Shown one piece after another: positions 56,397-64,000 of a stretch of DNA of 64,000 nucleotides. Every line of letters starts with the position of its first letter. Position 1 is the stretch's first letter. The DNA comes from Pseudomonas putida. GTDB taxonomy: Bacteria > Pseudomonadota > Gammaproteobacteria > Pseudomonadales > Pseudomonadaceae. The stretch covers positions 1,364,001 to 1,428,000 of the forward strand of contig NZ_CP011789.1 in the NCBI RefSeq assembly GCF_001636055.1, read 5' to 3'. The notes under the pieces were generated by a model. The model searched no databases. It was given only the letters and a program-made list of their open reading frames with translations, and was not told where the DNA came from. Both the position numbers and the translations under genes were made by a program.

Positions 56397-57107
56397 CTAT
56401 CCAGCGGGGGCGTGGAACCAGGGGGATGTCTGTTGCCCGAATCCAGGGGGGGCTGTTGCCGCGCAGTCGTCGATCCATGCCATCGAATAGAAGGCAACGT
56501 CACTGAGCGGTGACCAGAGCGTTTCGAGCAGCGCATGGGTGTCGTCGAGTGCCGACTTCAGCAGAGGGTGCAGAGGCAGGACCTCCTCGGCGTAGCACTG
56601 AGGGCCGCGTTGGGGGTGTTCACAGTCATGGCGTGCGGCGGTGAATGCGTCCAGTTGCTGGAGTAGGGCACTCTGTTGTTGGCGGGTGCTGCTGAGTGCC
56701 GGTTTCATCACCGTCAGGTTGCGCTCGTCGAGCCGGGTCGAGTGGATGGCGCTCTGGTTGTTCCAGATTTCGTTTTCAAGCGCTTCCAGACGTATGCGGT
56801 GCTCAGGGCGCCACGACACTTTTTCGTAGTCCTGGCGCTCTTGGTCCAGCTGCTGGTGAAGGTGTGCTATACGACGTTCGATTTCGGGAATCTGTCGCAG
56901 CCTTTCACCCATGGTGGGCTCCAGGCCATGGATCTTGTCGATGAGCAGCCGCTCAAGACTCTCCAGATGCGGTGCGCATTGTTCGGCACGGCGCTCCAGT
57001 TGCAGGGTCTCGGCCTGCGGGTCGGCAGGCTGTGCACTGGCGAGCCCGGTGTACAGCAAGGCCACCGCCAGAACCGGCAATTGCATGGATGCTTTGATGA
57101 GTGGCAT
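56397..57107 (-). CDS. Secreted coiled-coil protein of unknown function
   Basis: The 236-aa protein has a signal peptide (VLAVALLYTGLASA, cleavage near 25). A helical coiled-coil body follows (AQCAPHLESLERLLIDKI; ERRIAHLHQQLDQERQDYE) with a few cysteines. I recognise no family. The ATG at 57107 follows GGAGCG. It is the first gene of the two-gene cassette with the large coiled-coil protein, and may be its chaperone, inhibitor or second component. That partnership is inference from the 28-base spacing only. Confidence 0.68.
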   Translation of the reverse strand: MPLIKASMQLPVLAVALLYTGLASAQPADPQAETLQLERRAEQCAPHLESLERLLIDKIHGLEPTMGERLRQIPEIERRIAHLHQQLDQERQDYEKVSWRPEHRIRLEALENEIWNNQSAIHSTRLDERNLTVMKPALSSTRQQQSALLQQLDAFTAARHDCEHPQRGPQCYAEEVLPLHPLLKSALDDTHALLETLWSPLSDVAFYSMAWIDDCAATAPPGFGQQTSPWFHAPAG

Positions 57108-57240
57108 GGGACGCTCCGTTCCTGGGGGAAGCGGAGCGTCTTCGACGAACCGCTCCCGGCATTAGAGCGTCGGGGCACAGCTCGAAAAAGAAGGAATGGA
57201 TGCACGCCTGGGACGGTTTACCAAGGCGGGTGGCGTTGCC

Positions 57241-57720
57241 TCAGATCGAGATGAGACCGCCCGATTTCACCTCGTTGAGCACGAAGAAGGTCCGCACCTG
57301 CCGCACCCCAGGCAGGGCGATGATCTGCGTATTGTGCAGGTGGTTGAAGGCCGGCAGGTCACGCACGCGGATCTTCAGGAAGTAGTCCACATCCCCCGCC
57401 ACCAGCCAGCACTCCAGCACCTGCTGCAGGTTGCGCGCGGCCGCTTCGAACGCGGCGAAGCTCTCGGGGGTGGAGCGATCCAGCACCACGCCGATGAGCA
57501 CCACGGTGCCCTGCTGCAGCACGTTCGGATCGACGTGGGCATGCACCCCCTTGATCACGCCCGCATCGAACAGCCGTTTGGTGTGGTTCCAGCACGCGGT
57601 GGTGCTCAGCCCGACCTTCTTCGCCAGTTCCGCGTTGCTGATTCGGCCGTTGGCTTGCAGTGCGCGCAGGATCTTGCGTTCGTGGGTGTTGACCTCGATG
57701 GGCTTGGCGGGCTCTTTCAT
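57241..57720 (-). CDS. Lrp/AsnC-family regulator (MdeR/AcdR-like)
   Basis: The 159-aa protein has an N-terminal helix-turn-helix (ERKILRALQANGRISNAELAKK) and a C-terminal RAM effector domain. The stretch LDRSTPESFAAFEAAA is identical in the second Lrp protein at 61228-61737, marking the two as paralogues. It is divergent from a small unknown gene and the E1 gene, so these are probable targets. MdeR controls mdeA/mdeB in P. putida and AcdR controls acdS, and this protein resembles both. Confidence 0.88.
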   Translation of the reverse strand: MKEPAKPIEVNTHERKILRALQANGRISNAELAKKVGLSTTACWNHTKRLFDAGVIKGVHAHVDPNVLQQGTVVLIGVVLDRSTPESFAAFEAAARNLQQVLECWLVAGDVDYFLKIRVRDLPAFNHLHNTQIIALPGVRQVRTFFVLNEVKSGGLISI

Positions 57721-57946
57721 CGCGTTTCCTCGGTCTGGTGTGTAGCCCGCTTGCCGTCAGGTTTGTGCGGCTGCCGGGATGATTGCCTGCTTTACGAAGC
57801 CATGACGGGACAGCCTTCAGTTGGGGCTTGAAGCTTGGAAGGTTGTTCCTGTTCAAGGGTAAGAATAGGTATGAAATTCAATCGTGCGCTGAGTATCGTT
57901 CTGGAGCAGGTTTCATGCGCACAGACCCGACGAGAGGGAGCAGGCC

Positions 57947-58414
57947 ATGCTGACGATTTCCAGGTTCGCAAGGTGGGTGAAGGCGCCATCGCAGGACGTG
58001 GCGGTGGTGGTGGTGTCCAGTGCAGCGTTGCCCGAGATTCTGAGCATCGGGTTGCACGCTGCGCTTGAGGGCTGGAACGAAGTTGCCCATCTGCACGTGC
58101 AGGACATGGACGGCCTGCAGGCCAACTGGCTGGCAGCAGGCGATGGGCAGCGCACGCTTGCCGCCGAGTCGGCGTGCGAGGCCAGCGCCCTGTTGCGAGC
58201 GGTCTCCAAGCGTTGCTACCTGCTGGACCTCGAGAGCGACGGGCAGGTGCGCCTGGCATGGCTAGGCTCAGTGTGTGGCCATGAGCTGCGCTGCCTGCAG
58301 CTCGATCCCGCGATCAATCGCCAGGGCTCGCCCGTGACACAGGTCGAGCAGGTCGTCGATGTCGCGCGGATGCTGGTCAAGCGAATTCTCGAGGAACGCT
58401 TCCTGGCGGTCTGA
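57947..58414 (+). CDS. Unknown 155-aa protein upstream of the E1 gene
   Basis: No family recognised. It has an alpha/beta look with a hydrophobic strand VAVVVVSSAALPEIL near residues 18-32, a CGHELRCLQLD motif and a helical C-terminus. GGGAGCAGG precedes the ATG at 57947. It ends 43 bases before the E1 start, so it is probably in the same operon. Its link to 2-oxoacid metabolism is positional only. Confidence 0.6.
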   Translation: MLTISRFARWVKAPSQDVAVVVVSSAALPEILSIGLHAALEGWNEVAHLHVQDMDGLQANWLAAGDGQRTLAAESACEASALLRAVSKRCYLLDLESDGQVRLAWLGSVCGHELRCLQLDPAINRQGSPVTQVEQVVDVARMLVKRILEERFLAV

Positions 58415-58457
58415 AACCGTCCCCCTCCAACAAGTACACCGAGGTGCAAGTGCTGTC

Positions 58458-61166
58458 ATGAGCATCCATCAAGCTGCAGGATCGTTGCGCGAGCCGTCCG
58501 CCGAGGACGACATCGACACCCAGGGCCTGGATGAGTGGCGCGACGCGTTACTGTCGCTGCTCGAACACGAAGGCGCGCCGCGCACGCGGGCTCTGCTCGA
58601 CAGGCTTGCGGCGCTGGCGCGGCATCATGCCGTGGGCTGGCAGCCAGGGCATGGCACGCCCTATATCAACAGCATCGGCGTCGAGCAGCAGCCGGCCTTT
58701 CCGGGCGATCTGGCGACCGAGGAGCGTCTGGCCTCGATCATGCGCTGGAACGCGCTGGCCATGGTGGTGCGCGCCAACCAGGCCTACGGCGAGCTGGGCG
58801 GTCATATTGCAAGCTACGCCAGTGCTGCCGACTTGTTCGAGGTCGGCTTCAACCACTTCTTCCGTGGCGGCGATACGCCGGGCACGGGCGACCTGGTGTT
58901 CTTCCAGCCGCACTCTGCGCCGGGTGTCTACGCCCGGGCCTTCCTCGAGGGCCGCTTGCAGGTTGAGCAGCTGGAGCACTATCGACAGGAAATCACTGCA
59001 CGGCGCCGCGATGTGCAGGGCCTGTCGAGTTATCCACATCCCTGGCTGATGCCTGATTTCTGGCAGTTTCCGACCGGCTCCATGGGCATCGGGCCGATCA
59101 GTTCGATCTACCAGGCGCGCTTCATGCGCTACCTGGAGCACCGCGGCCTGCGTCAGGGCGCTGGGCGGCGCGTGTGGGGGGTATTCGGCGACGGCGAGAT
59201 GGATGAACCGGAAAGCATGTCGGCGCTCACTCTTGCGGCGCGCGAGCGCCTGGATAACCTGGTGTGGGTGGTCAACTGCAACCTGCAGCGCCTGGACGGC
59301 CCGGTACGTGGTAACGGGCGCATCATCGATGAGCTGGAGGCACTGTTCAGCGGTGCTGGCTGGCGGGTGATCAAGCTGGTCTGGGGATCGGATTGGGATG
59401 GCCTGTTCGCCCGCGATGCAAGCGGCGAGCTGGAGCGCACGCTGTCGGCCACCGTCGATGGGCAGTTTCAGACCTTCGCCGCCAAGGATGGGCGCTACAA
59501 CCGCGAGCATTTCTTCGGCCAGAGCGAGGCGCTGGCCCGGATGGCCCAGGGCATGAGCGACGAGCAGATCGACCGGCTCAAGCGCGGTGGTCACGACATG
59601 GTGAAGATCCATGCCGCCTACCATGCCGCCCAGCAAGGCGATGGTCGCCCGACCGTGGTACTGGCGCAGACCAAGAAAGGCTACGGCATGGGGGAGGCGG
59701 GGCAGGGCAAGATGACCACGCATCAGCAGAAGAAGCTCGACCGCGAGGCGCTCATGGCCTTCCGCGATCGCTTCAACCTGCCATTGAGCGATGAGCAGAC
59801 CGAGTCCCTGGCCTTCTACAAGCCCGCCGACGACAGCCACGAGATGCGCTATCTGCATGCACGTCGCCAGGCACTGGGCGGTTACCTGCCGTCGCGACCA
59901 CGCCAGGCCGAGGGGCTGCCGGTGCCAGCGCTGGCCAGCTACGCGGCGTTCGCCACCCAGGCCGATGGCAAGGAAATGTCCACCACCATGGCCTTCGTGC
60001 GCATGCTCGGCGGGCTGCTCAAGGACCGCCAGCTCGGGCCGCGGGTAGTGCCTATCGTCGCCGACGAGGCGCGTACCTTCGGCATGGCCAACCTGTTCAA
60101 GCAGATCGGTATCTATTCCAGCGTCGGCCAGCGCTACGAGCCCGAAGACATCGGTTCGATCCTCTGCTACCGCGAGGCGCTGGACGGGCAGATCCTTGAA
60201 GAAGGCATCAGCGAGGCGGGGGCGATCAGCTCGTGGGTGGCGGCGGCCACCAGTTATTCCGCCCATGGCCTGCCGATGCTGCCGTTCTACATCTACTACT
60301 CGATGTTCGGCTTCCAGCGCATCGGCGACCTGATCTGGGCTGCCGCCGACCAGCGCGCCCGTGGTTTCCTGCTGGGCGCTACCGCTGGGCGTACCACCCT
60401 GGGTGGCGAAGGGCTGCAGCACCAGGACGGCCACAGCCTGCTGATCGCCTCGACCGTGCCCAACTGCCGTGCCTACGATCCGGCGTTTGCCGGTGAGTTC
60501 GCGGTGATCCTCGACCACGGCATGCGGCGCATGCTCGAAGCGCAGGAAGACGCGTTCTACTACGTCACCCTGATGAACGAAAGTTATCCACAGCCCAGCC
60601 TGCCGGATGGGGTCGAAGGCGATATCATCCGGGGGCTCTACCGGTTGGAGCAGCACATGCCGGAGGGGGCAACTGGCAAGGTACGGTTGCTGGGCTCAGG
60701 CACGATCCTGCGCGAGGTGCAGGCGGCGGCACGCCTGTTGGCACAGGACTGGGGCGTGGCCAGCGAAGTGTTCAGCGCCACCAGTTTCAGCGAGCTGGCG
60801 CGCGAGGCACGGGAGGTGGAGCGCTGGAACCGGCTGCATCCGCAGGAACCGGCGCGGGCCAGTCACTTGGTGCAGTGCCTGCCCAAGGGCGCGCCGGTGA
60901 TCGCCGCGACCGATTATGTCTGCGCCTGGCCGCATCTGGTTGCGCCGTATGTGCAGGATCGTTTCGTTGCCTTGGGCACCGATGGCTTCGGGCGCAGCGA
61001 CAGCCGTGAGCAGCTGCGTGGCTTCTTCGAGGTCGACAGTCGACAGATCGTGCTGGCGGCGCTTTCGAGCCTGGCCGATGAAGGTGTGTTGCAACGCCAG
61101 CGGTGTGCCGATGCCATCGCGCGCTATGGCATCGAGCCTGAGGCGCCAGTGCCTTGGGCGTGTTGA
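58458..61166 (+). CDS. Homodimeric 2-oxoacid dehydrogenase E1 component (AceE/MdeB-like), probably 2-oxobutyrate-active
   Basis: The 902-aa thiamine-diphosphate enzyme is the E1 of a pyruvate dehydrogenase-type complex and passes the acyl group to E2 lipoyl domains. The cofactor motif is GDGEMDEPESMSAL...NCNLQRLDGP; GLQHQDGHS and YIYYSMFGFQRIGD are also typical. No E2 or E3 gene adjoins it, so it is a stand-alone E1 paralogue. In P. putida the methionine-catabolic E1 MdeB has this form and prefers 2-oxobutyrate. Here acdS, which produces 2-oxobutyrate, lies 729 bases on. Housekeeping AceE is the alternative but would have aceF next to it. Confidence 0.87.
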   Translation: MSIHQAAGSLREPSAEDDIDTQGLDEWRDALLSLLEHEGAPRTRALLDRLAALARHHAVGWQPGHGTPYINSIGVEQQPAFPGDLATEERLASIMRWNALAMVVRANQAYGELGGHIASYASAADLFEVGFNHFFRGGDTPGTGDLVFFQPHSAPGVYARAFLEGRLQVEQLEHYRQEITARRRDVQGLSSYPHPWLMPDFWQFPTGSMGIGPISSIYQARFMRYLEHRGLRQGAGRRVWGVFGDGEMDEPESMSALTLAARERLDNLVWVVNCNLQRLDGPVRGNGRIIDELEALFSGAGWRVIKLVWGSDWDGLFARDASGELERTLSATVDGQFQTFAAKDGRYNREHFFGQSEALARMAQGMSDEQIDRLKRGGHDMVKIHAAYHAAQQGDGRPTVVLAQTKKGYGMGEAGQGKMTTHQQKKLDREALMAFRDRFNLPLSDEQTESLAFYKPADDSHEMRYLHARRQALGGYLPSRPRQAEGLPVPALASYAAFATQADGKEMSTTMAFVRMLGGLLKDRQLGPRVVPIVADEARTFGMANLFKQIGIYSSVGQRYEPEDIGSILCYREALDGQILEEGISEAGAISSWVAAATSYSAHGLPMLPFYIYYSMFGFQRIGDLIWAAADQRARGFLLGATAGRTTLGGEGLQHQDGHSLLIASTVPNCRAYDPAFAGEFAVILDHGMRRMLEAQEDAFYYVTLMNESYPQPSLPDGVEGDIIRGLYRLEQHMPEGATGKVRLLGSGTILREVQAAARLLAQDWGVASEVFSATSFSELAREAREVERWNRLHPQEPARASHLVQCLPKGAPVIAATDYVCAWPHLVAPYVQDRFVALGTDGFGRSDSREQLRGFFEVDSRQIVLAALSSLADEGVLQRQRCADAIARYGIEPEAPVPWAC

Positions 61167-61174
61167 TCACCGAC

Positions 61175-61218
61175 TGCGCTGTTCTCTTCGCGGGCTTGCT
61201 GGCGAAAAGAACAGCGCA
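61175..61218. terminator. Shared terminator/REP hairpin between E1 gene and acdR
   Basis: TGCGCTGTTCT and AGAACAGCGCA form an 11-bp stem around a REP-like ttcgcgggcttgctggcgaa. It lies between convergent stops and can end both transcripts. Confidence 0.7.
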
Positions 61219-61227
61219 ATCTCCCCT

Positions 61228-61737
61228 CTACAACACGATTCGTGTCGTCGAAAGCACCTGGCGCAAGCCCATGAACGATCGGATCTGGCGTACTCCTGGC
61301 AGGTACAGCAACTGTTCGGCGTGCAGGCGGTTGAAGCTTTGGCTGTCGCGTGTGCGCAGCAACATGAAGTAGTCGAACTCCCCCGTCACCACATGGCACT
61401 CCATGCACCCGGAGACCTTCTGCGCGGCCGCTTCGAACGCGGCGAAGGATTCCGGGGTGGAGCGGTCGAGCACCACGCCTATCAGCACCACCATCCCTGC
61501 ATCGAGGCGTTCGCTGTCCAGTAGGGCGACGATGCCCTTGATCAACCCCGCCTGCTTCAAGCGTTCGACCCGTCGCAGGCAGGCCGGGGCGCTGAGCTTG
61601 ACCTTGTCGGCCAAGGCCACGTTGGCGATCGAGGCGTCCTGCTGCAGGGCGCGCAGGATCGCGCGGTCGATACGGTCGAGCTGTGGCGGGCCGGAGAGAG
61701 ACGGTTTCTTTTGCTTGCGTTCATTTGTTGCTTTCAA
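61228..61737 (-). CDS. acdR: Lrp-family regulator AcdR (probable ACC deaminase regulator)
   Basis: The 169-aa protein has an N-terminal helix-turn-helix (LDRIDRAILRALQQD; LADKVKLSAPACLRRVERL) and a RAM domain. It is divergent from acdS, the standard arrangement in Pseudomonas, where AcdR activates acdS. I start at TTG 61737 (MKATNERKQKK) because GAGGATCAGG lies just upstream; the frame is open to 61815 but without family character. It shares a near-identical central block with the Lrp protein at 57241-57720. Confidence 0.87.
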   Translation of the reverse strand: MKATNERKQKKPSLSGPPQLDRIDRAILRALQQDASIANVALADKVKLSAPACLRRVERLKQAGLIKGIVALLDSERLDAGMVVLIGVVLDRSTPESFAAFEAAAQKVSGCMECHVVTGEFDYFMLLRTRDSQSFNRLHAEQLLYLPGVRQIRSFMGLRQVLSTTRIVL

Positions 61738-61758
61738 TACCTGATCCTCACAACAAAG

Positions 61759-61771
61759 TGATGTGAAATCA
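61759..61771. promoter_or_regulatory. Inverted repeat in the acdR-acdS gap
   Basis: TGAT-gtgaa-ATCA lies in the 157-base divergent gap and resembles an FNR/CRP-type half-site pair with one base too many in the centre. CRP, FNR and Lrp sites are described in this gap in other Pseudomonas strains. The gap also contains AT-rich ttcaataaaacaatag. Confidence 0.35.
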
Positions 61772-61894
61772 TCGTTCAATAAAACAATAGCTCGAAATTC
61801 AGGGAAAACTTGCAACCCGTTTTTTGGCCAACCTCCCTAGCATTGACGCTATCGGAGCCCGCGATCCGCGCGTTTCGCAATTGGGAGCACAGCC

Positions 61895-62911
61895 ATGAAT
61901 CTGAGTCGCTACACGCGTTATCCGCTGACCTTCGGACCCTCCCCAATCACCCCGCTCAAGCGCTTGAGTGCCCACTTGGGCGGCAAGGTCGAGCTCTATG
62001 CCAAACGCGAGGACTGCAACAGCGGCCTGGCTTTTGGTGGCAACAAGACACGCAAGCTCGAATACCTGATCCCTGAAGCGCTGGCACAAGGCTGTGACAC
62101 CTTGGTGTCGATCGGCGGCATTCAGTCGAACCAGACACGTCAGGTCGCCGCAGTGGCCGCGCACCTGGGCATGAAGTGCGTGCTGGTGCAGGAAAACTGG
62201 GTGAACTACTCCGACGCTGTGTATGACCGCGTCGGCAATATCGAGATGTCGCGCATCATGGGCGCCGATGTGCGGCTCGACAGCGCGGGCTTCGACATCG
62301 GTATCCGCCCCAGCTGGGAGCAGGCAATGGCTGATGTTCGCGCCAAGGGCGGCAAGCCGTTCCCGATTCCGGCAGGGTGCTCCGAGCATCCCTACGGCGG
62401 GCTGGGCTTTGTCGGCTTTGCCGAAGAGGTGCGCCAGCAGGAGGCGGAGCTGGGCTTCAAGTTCGACTACATCGTGGTCTGTTCGGTCACCGGCAGCACC
62501 CAGGCGGGCATGGTGGTCGGTTTTGCCGCCGATGGCCGCTCGCAGCGGGTGATCGGCATCGACGCGTCAGCCAAACCGGAGCAGACCAAGGCACAGATCC
62601 TGCGCATCGCTCGTCACACCGCCGAGCTGGTAGACCTGGGGCGCGAGATCACCGAGGACGATGTGGTGCTCGATACCCGCTATGCCTATCCCGAATACGG
62701 GCTGCCGAACGAGGGCACGCTGGAGGCGATCCGCCTGTGTGGCCGATTGGAGGGTGTTCTGACTGACCCTGTGTACGAGGGCAAGTCGATGGCGGGGATG
62801 ATCGGTAGGGTGCGCGATGGGGAGTTCCCCGAAGGTTCGCGGGTACTGTATGCGCACCTGGGCGGTGTGCCGGCGCTCAACGCCTACAGCTTCCTGTTCC
62901 GCAACGGCTGA
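61895..62911 (+). CDS. acdS: 1-aminocyclopropane-1-carboxylate (ACC) deaminase
   Basis: The 338-aa PLP enzyme opens the cyclopropane ring of ACC to give 2-oxobutyrate and ammonia, lowering ethylene in plants. PLP lysine K51 is in [10 protein letters not shown]78 in GIQSNQTRQ and Y294 in DPVYEGK. E295 and L322 are both present; these separate true ACC deaminase from D-cysteine desulfhydrase, which carries other residues there. The length is exactly the usual one. GGGAGC precedes the ATG at 61895. Confidence 0.96.
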   Translation: MNLSRYTRYPLTFGPSPITPLKRLSAHLGGKVELYAKREDCNSGLAFGGNKTRKLEYLIPEALAQGCDTLVSIGGIQSNQTRQVAAVAAHLGMKCVLVQENWVNYSDAVYDRVGNIEMSRIMGADVRLDSAGFDIGIRPSWEQAMADVRAKGGKPFPIPAGCSEHPYGGLGFVGFAEEVRQQEAELGFKFDYIVVCSVTGSTQAGMVVGFAADGRSQRVIGIDASAKPEQTKAQILRIARHTAELVDLGREITEDDVVLDTRYAYPEYGLPNEGTLEAIRLCGRLEGVLTDPVYEGKSMAGMIGRVRDGEFPEGSRVLYAHLGGVPALNAYSFLFRNG

Positions 62912-62994
62912 TCGGTGACGCTGCCGTGCTCTTTGCGCTGGGTCGGCAAGGGTACCGCAGGTCGGGAGGACTTGCGTTCGAGGCGAATATGAAT

Positions 62995-63014
62995 ATGATT
63001 GAGCGCTCACTCAG
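62995..63014. promoter_or_regulatory. TetR operator 1, upstream of tetR
   Basis: ATGATTGAGCGCTCACTCAG has the same half-site layout as operator 2 (ATGAxTGA...TCACTCA), with one mismatch per eight-base half. It ends 18 bases before the tetR start, suited to autorepression. Confidence 0.6.
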
Positions 63015-63032
63015 TTAAGTGTCCACATCGCC

Positions 63033-63608
63033 ATGGCCCGTCCCCGCAGTCACGACAAGCGCAACGCCATCCTCGCCGCCGCCAGCCAGGCGCTCGCCGA
63101 GGATGGCCTGAGTGCCACTACCGCGCGCATTGCGCGGCTGGCGGGTGTGGCCGAGGGGACAGTGTTCACCTACTTCGAAAACAAGGACGTGCTGCTCAAC
63201 GCCTTGTACCTGGAGCTCAAGGCCGGTCTGCGCCTGGCCATGATGGCTGACTTTCCCCGTAACGCGACGACCGAGGCCGCTATTCGACATGCCTGGAACG
63301 GTTACGTCGACTGGGGTATCGGTAGCCCTGCGGCACGCGAGGCTCTGCGCCAGTTGAGTGTCAGCGGACGCATCGATGCCGAGCACCGTGCCGCAGGCAG
63401 CGAGGGTTTCGATGAGGTGGGGGCACTGCTGCGCGAGCGCACCGCTTCCAGCGGGTTGCCGGCAGAGCAGGCGCAGGCGTTCTATGGCGCGATGTTCGTG
63501 TCCATGGCCGAGACAGCCATGGAGTTCATCAAGCAGTCACCCGATCAGGCCGAGGCTTATCGTACGGCTGGATTCAATGCCCTGTGGGCGGCCCTTGGGG
63601 GACGCTGA
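63033..63608 (+). CDS. TetR-family transcriptional repressor
   Basis: The 191-aa protein has the TetR helix-turn-helix (RNAILAAASQALAEDGLSAT; AEGTVFTYFENKDVLL) and a helical ligand domain. The start ATG at 63033 has a weak ribosome site. Matching palindromes lie both before this gene and before the following SDR gene, so it should repress itself and the reductase. The inducer is unknown. Confidence 0.9.
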   Translation: MARPRSHDKRNAILAAASQALAEDGLSATTARIARLAGVAEGTVFTYFENKDVLLNALYLELKAGLRLAMMADFPRNATTEAAIRHAWNGYVDWGIGSPAAREALRQLSVSGRIDAEHRAAGSEGFDEVGALLRERTASSGLPAEQAQAFYGAMFVSMAETAMEFIKQSPDQAEAYRTAGFNALWAALGGR

Positions 63609-63630
63609 CAGGTTTTTTTATACCTTTTAA

Positions 63631-63650
63631 ATGAGTGATTAATCACTCAT
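63631..63650. promoter_or_regulatory. TetR operator 2, upstream of the SDR gene
   Basis: ATGAGTGATTAATCACTCAT is a perfect 20-base palindrome between tetR and the SDR gene, 24 bases before its ATG. AT-rich sequence just before it could hold the promoter. Confidence 0.7.
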
Positions 63651-63674
63651 ATGCATCGGCGAAGGAGTCGAATC

Positions 63675-64000
63675 ATGTCCAAAGTCTGGCTTGTAACCGG
63701 TGCGGCCCGTGGCCTGGGTCGCTCCATCAGTGAAGCAGTACTGCGCAACGGCGATGTTCTGGTCGCTGGCGCCCGTGACCCACGGCGCCTGGACGATCTG
63801 GTGGCGCAGTACGGCGAGCAGCACGTGCGGGTCGTCGCCCTGGACGTCACCGACGAGCAGGCCGCGCAGGAGGCGGTGCAACTTGCGCTCGATGCCTTTG
63901 GCCGCCTCGATGTGCTGGTCAACAATGCGGGTTATGGCCATACCGCGCCGTTCGAGCAGATGGCTGCGGATGACTTTCGTGCGCAGGTCGAGACCAACCT
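63675..64000 (+). CDS. Short-chain dehydrogenase/reductase (truncated by window end)
   Basis: The visible 108 residues hold the NAD(P)-binding TGAARGLGRS and the NNAG motif of classical SDRs. The catalytic YxxxK is beyond the window. AAGGAG precedes the ATG at 63675. It is probably repressed by the neighbouring TetR protein. Confidence 0.9.
   Translation, partial: MSKVWLVTGAARGLGRSISEAVLRNGDVLVAGARDPRRLDDLVAQYGEQHVRVVALDVTDEQAAQEAVQLALDAFGRLDVLVNNAGYGHTAPFEQMAADDFRAQVETN

Noticed and set aside
58458..61166. E1 gene as the housekeeping aceE.
   Set aside because: No aceF or lpd follows, and the neighbours are Lrp regulators and acdS; a paralogue is more likely, although sequence comparison is needed.
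61895..62911. acdS as D-cysteine desulfhydrase.
   Set aside because: Glu at 295 and Leu at 322 are the residues of true ACC deaminase, and the divergent AcdR-type regulator agrees.

Overview
ORGANISM. The window is about 60-65% GC, densely coded, and carries gene blocks typical of Pseudomonas: PP0621-family/bamD/rluD/pgeF, pta/slyD/gpx, cysZ/trxB/nadC/DUF1631/ampD/ampE, and an STN-type siderophore receptor with fecI and fecR. Gene content and order most resemble the Pseudomonas putida group, judged from memory because no search was possible. It is chromosomal, with one tRNA gene, several REP/REPIN palindromes in intergenic gaps, and no rRNA, insertion sequence, integrase or CRISPR array. LAYOUT, 0-10 kb: a minus-strand catabolic operon holds a Liv-type ABC transporter, an M20 carbamoylase-type amidohydrolase and a FadR-type GntR regulator. 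The housekeeping cell-envelope/RNA block bamD, rluD, pgeF follows. 10-18 kb: a MalT-like LuxR regulator, a TPR response regulator overlapping a soluble histidine kinase, a mazEF-type toxin-antitoxin pair, a metallo-beta-lactamase-fold hydrolase and an OmpA-like lipoprotein. 18-28 kb: pta, DUF3565, slyD, glutathione peroxidase, an OYE-family reductase, a glycosyltransferase, a soluble PAS-PAS chemoreceptor, cysZ and trxB. The trxB gene has a good OxyR-type site and a terminator-like leader. 28-38 kb: nadC, DUF1631, ampD-ampE, a membrane chemoreceptor, an unidentified periplasmic protein, an M15-type peptidase, a LysR/LysE pair and tRNA-Met with its promoter. 38-51 kb: an orphan fecR, the fosmidomycin-efflux-type gene fsr, a second MFS gene, an iron-uptake cell-surface-signalling set (receptor, fecR, fecI), the alkylation-repair pair alkA-type/ada, and a DUF3772 MscS channel. 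51-57 kb: an NTF2-like/NCS1 permease/aldehyde dehydrogenase operon. Behind a 24-bp terminator lies an unrecognised two-gene cassette whose large product resembles alpha-helical pore formers in architecture only. 57-64 kb: an Lrp regulator, an unknown 155-aa protein, a homodimeric 2-oxoacid dehydrogenase E1 resembling AceE/MdeB, a second closely related Lrp regulator (AcdR-type) and true-type ACC deaminase (acdS). A TetR regulator with two matching operators and a truncated SDR gene end the window. HOW THE GENES WORK TOGETHER. The most interesting unit is 57.2-62.9 kb. AcdS makes 2-oxobutyrate and ammonia from the plant ethylene precursor ACC, and 2-oxobutyrate is the preferred substrate described for MdeB-type E1 proteins. 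Two paralogous Lrp regulators flank the E1 gene. Together they suggest a dedicated ACC to 2-oxobutyrate to propionyl-CoA route, with E2/E3 supplied elsewhere. This is an inference from sequence and position, not a demonstrated pathway.
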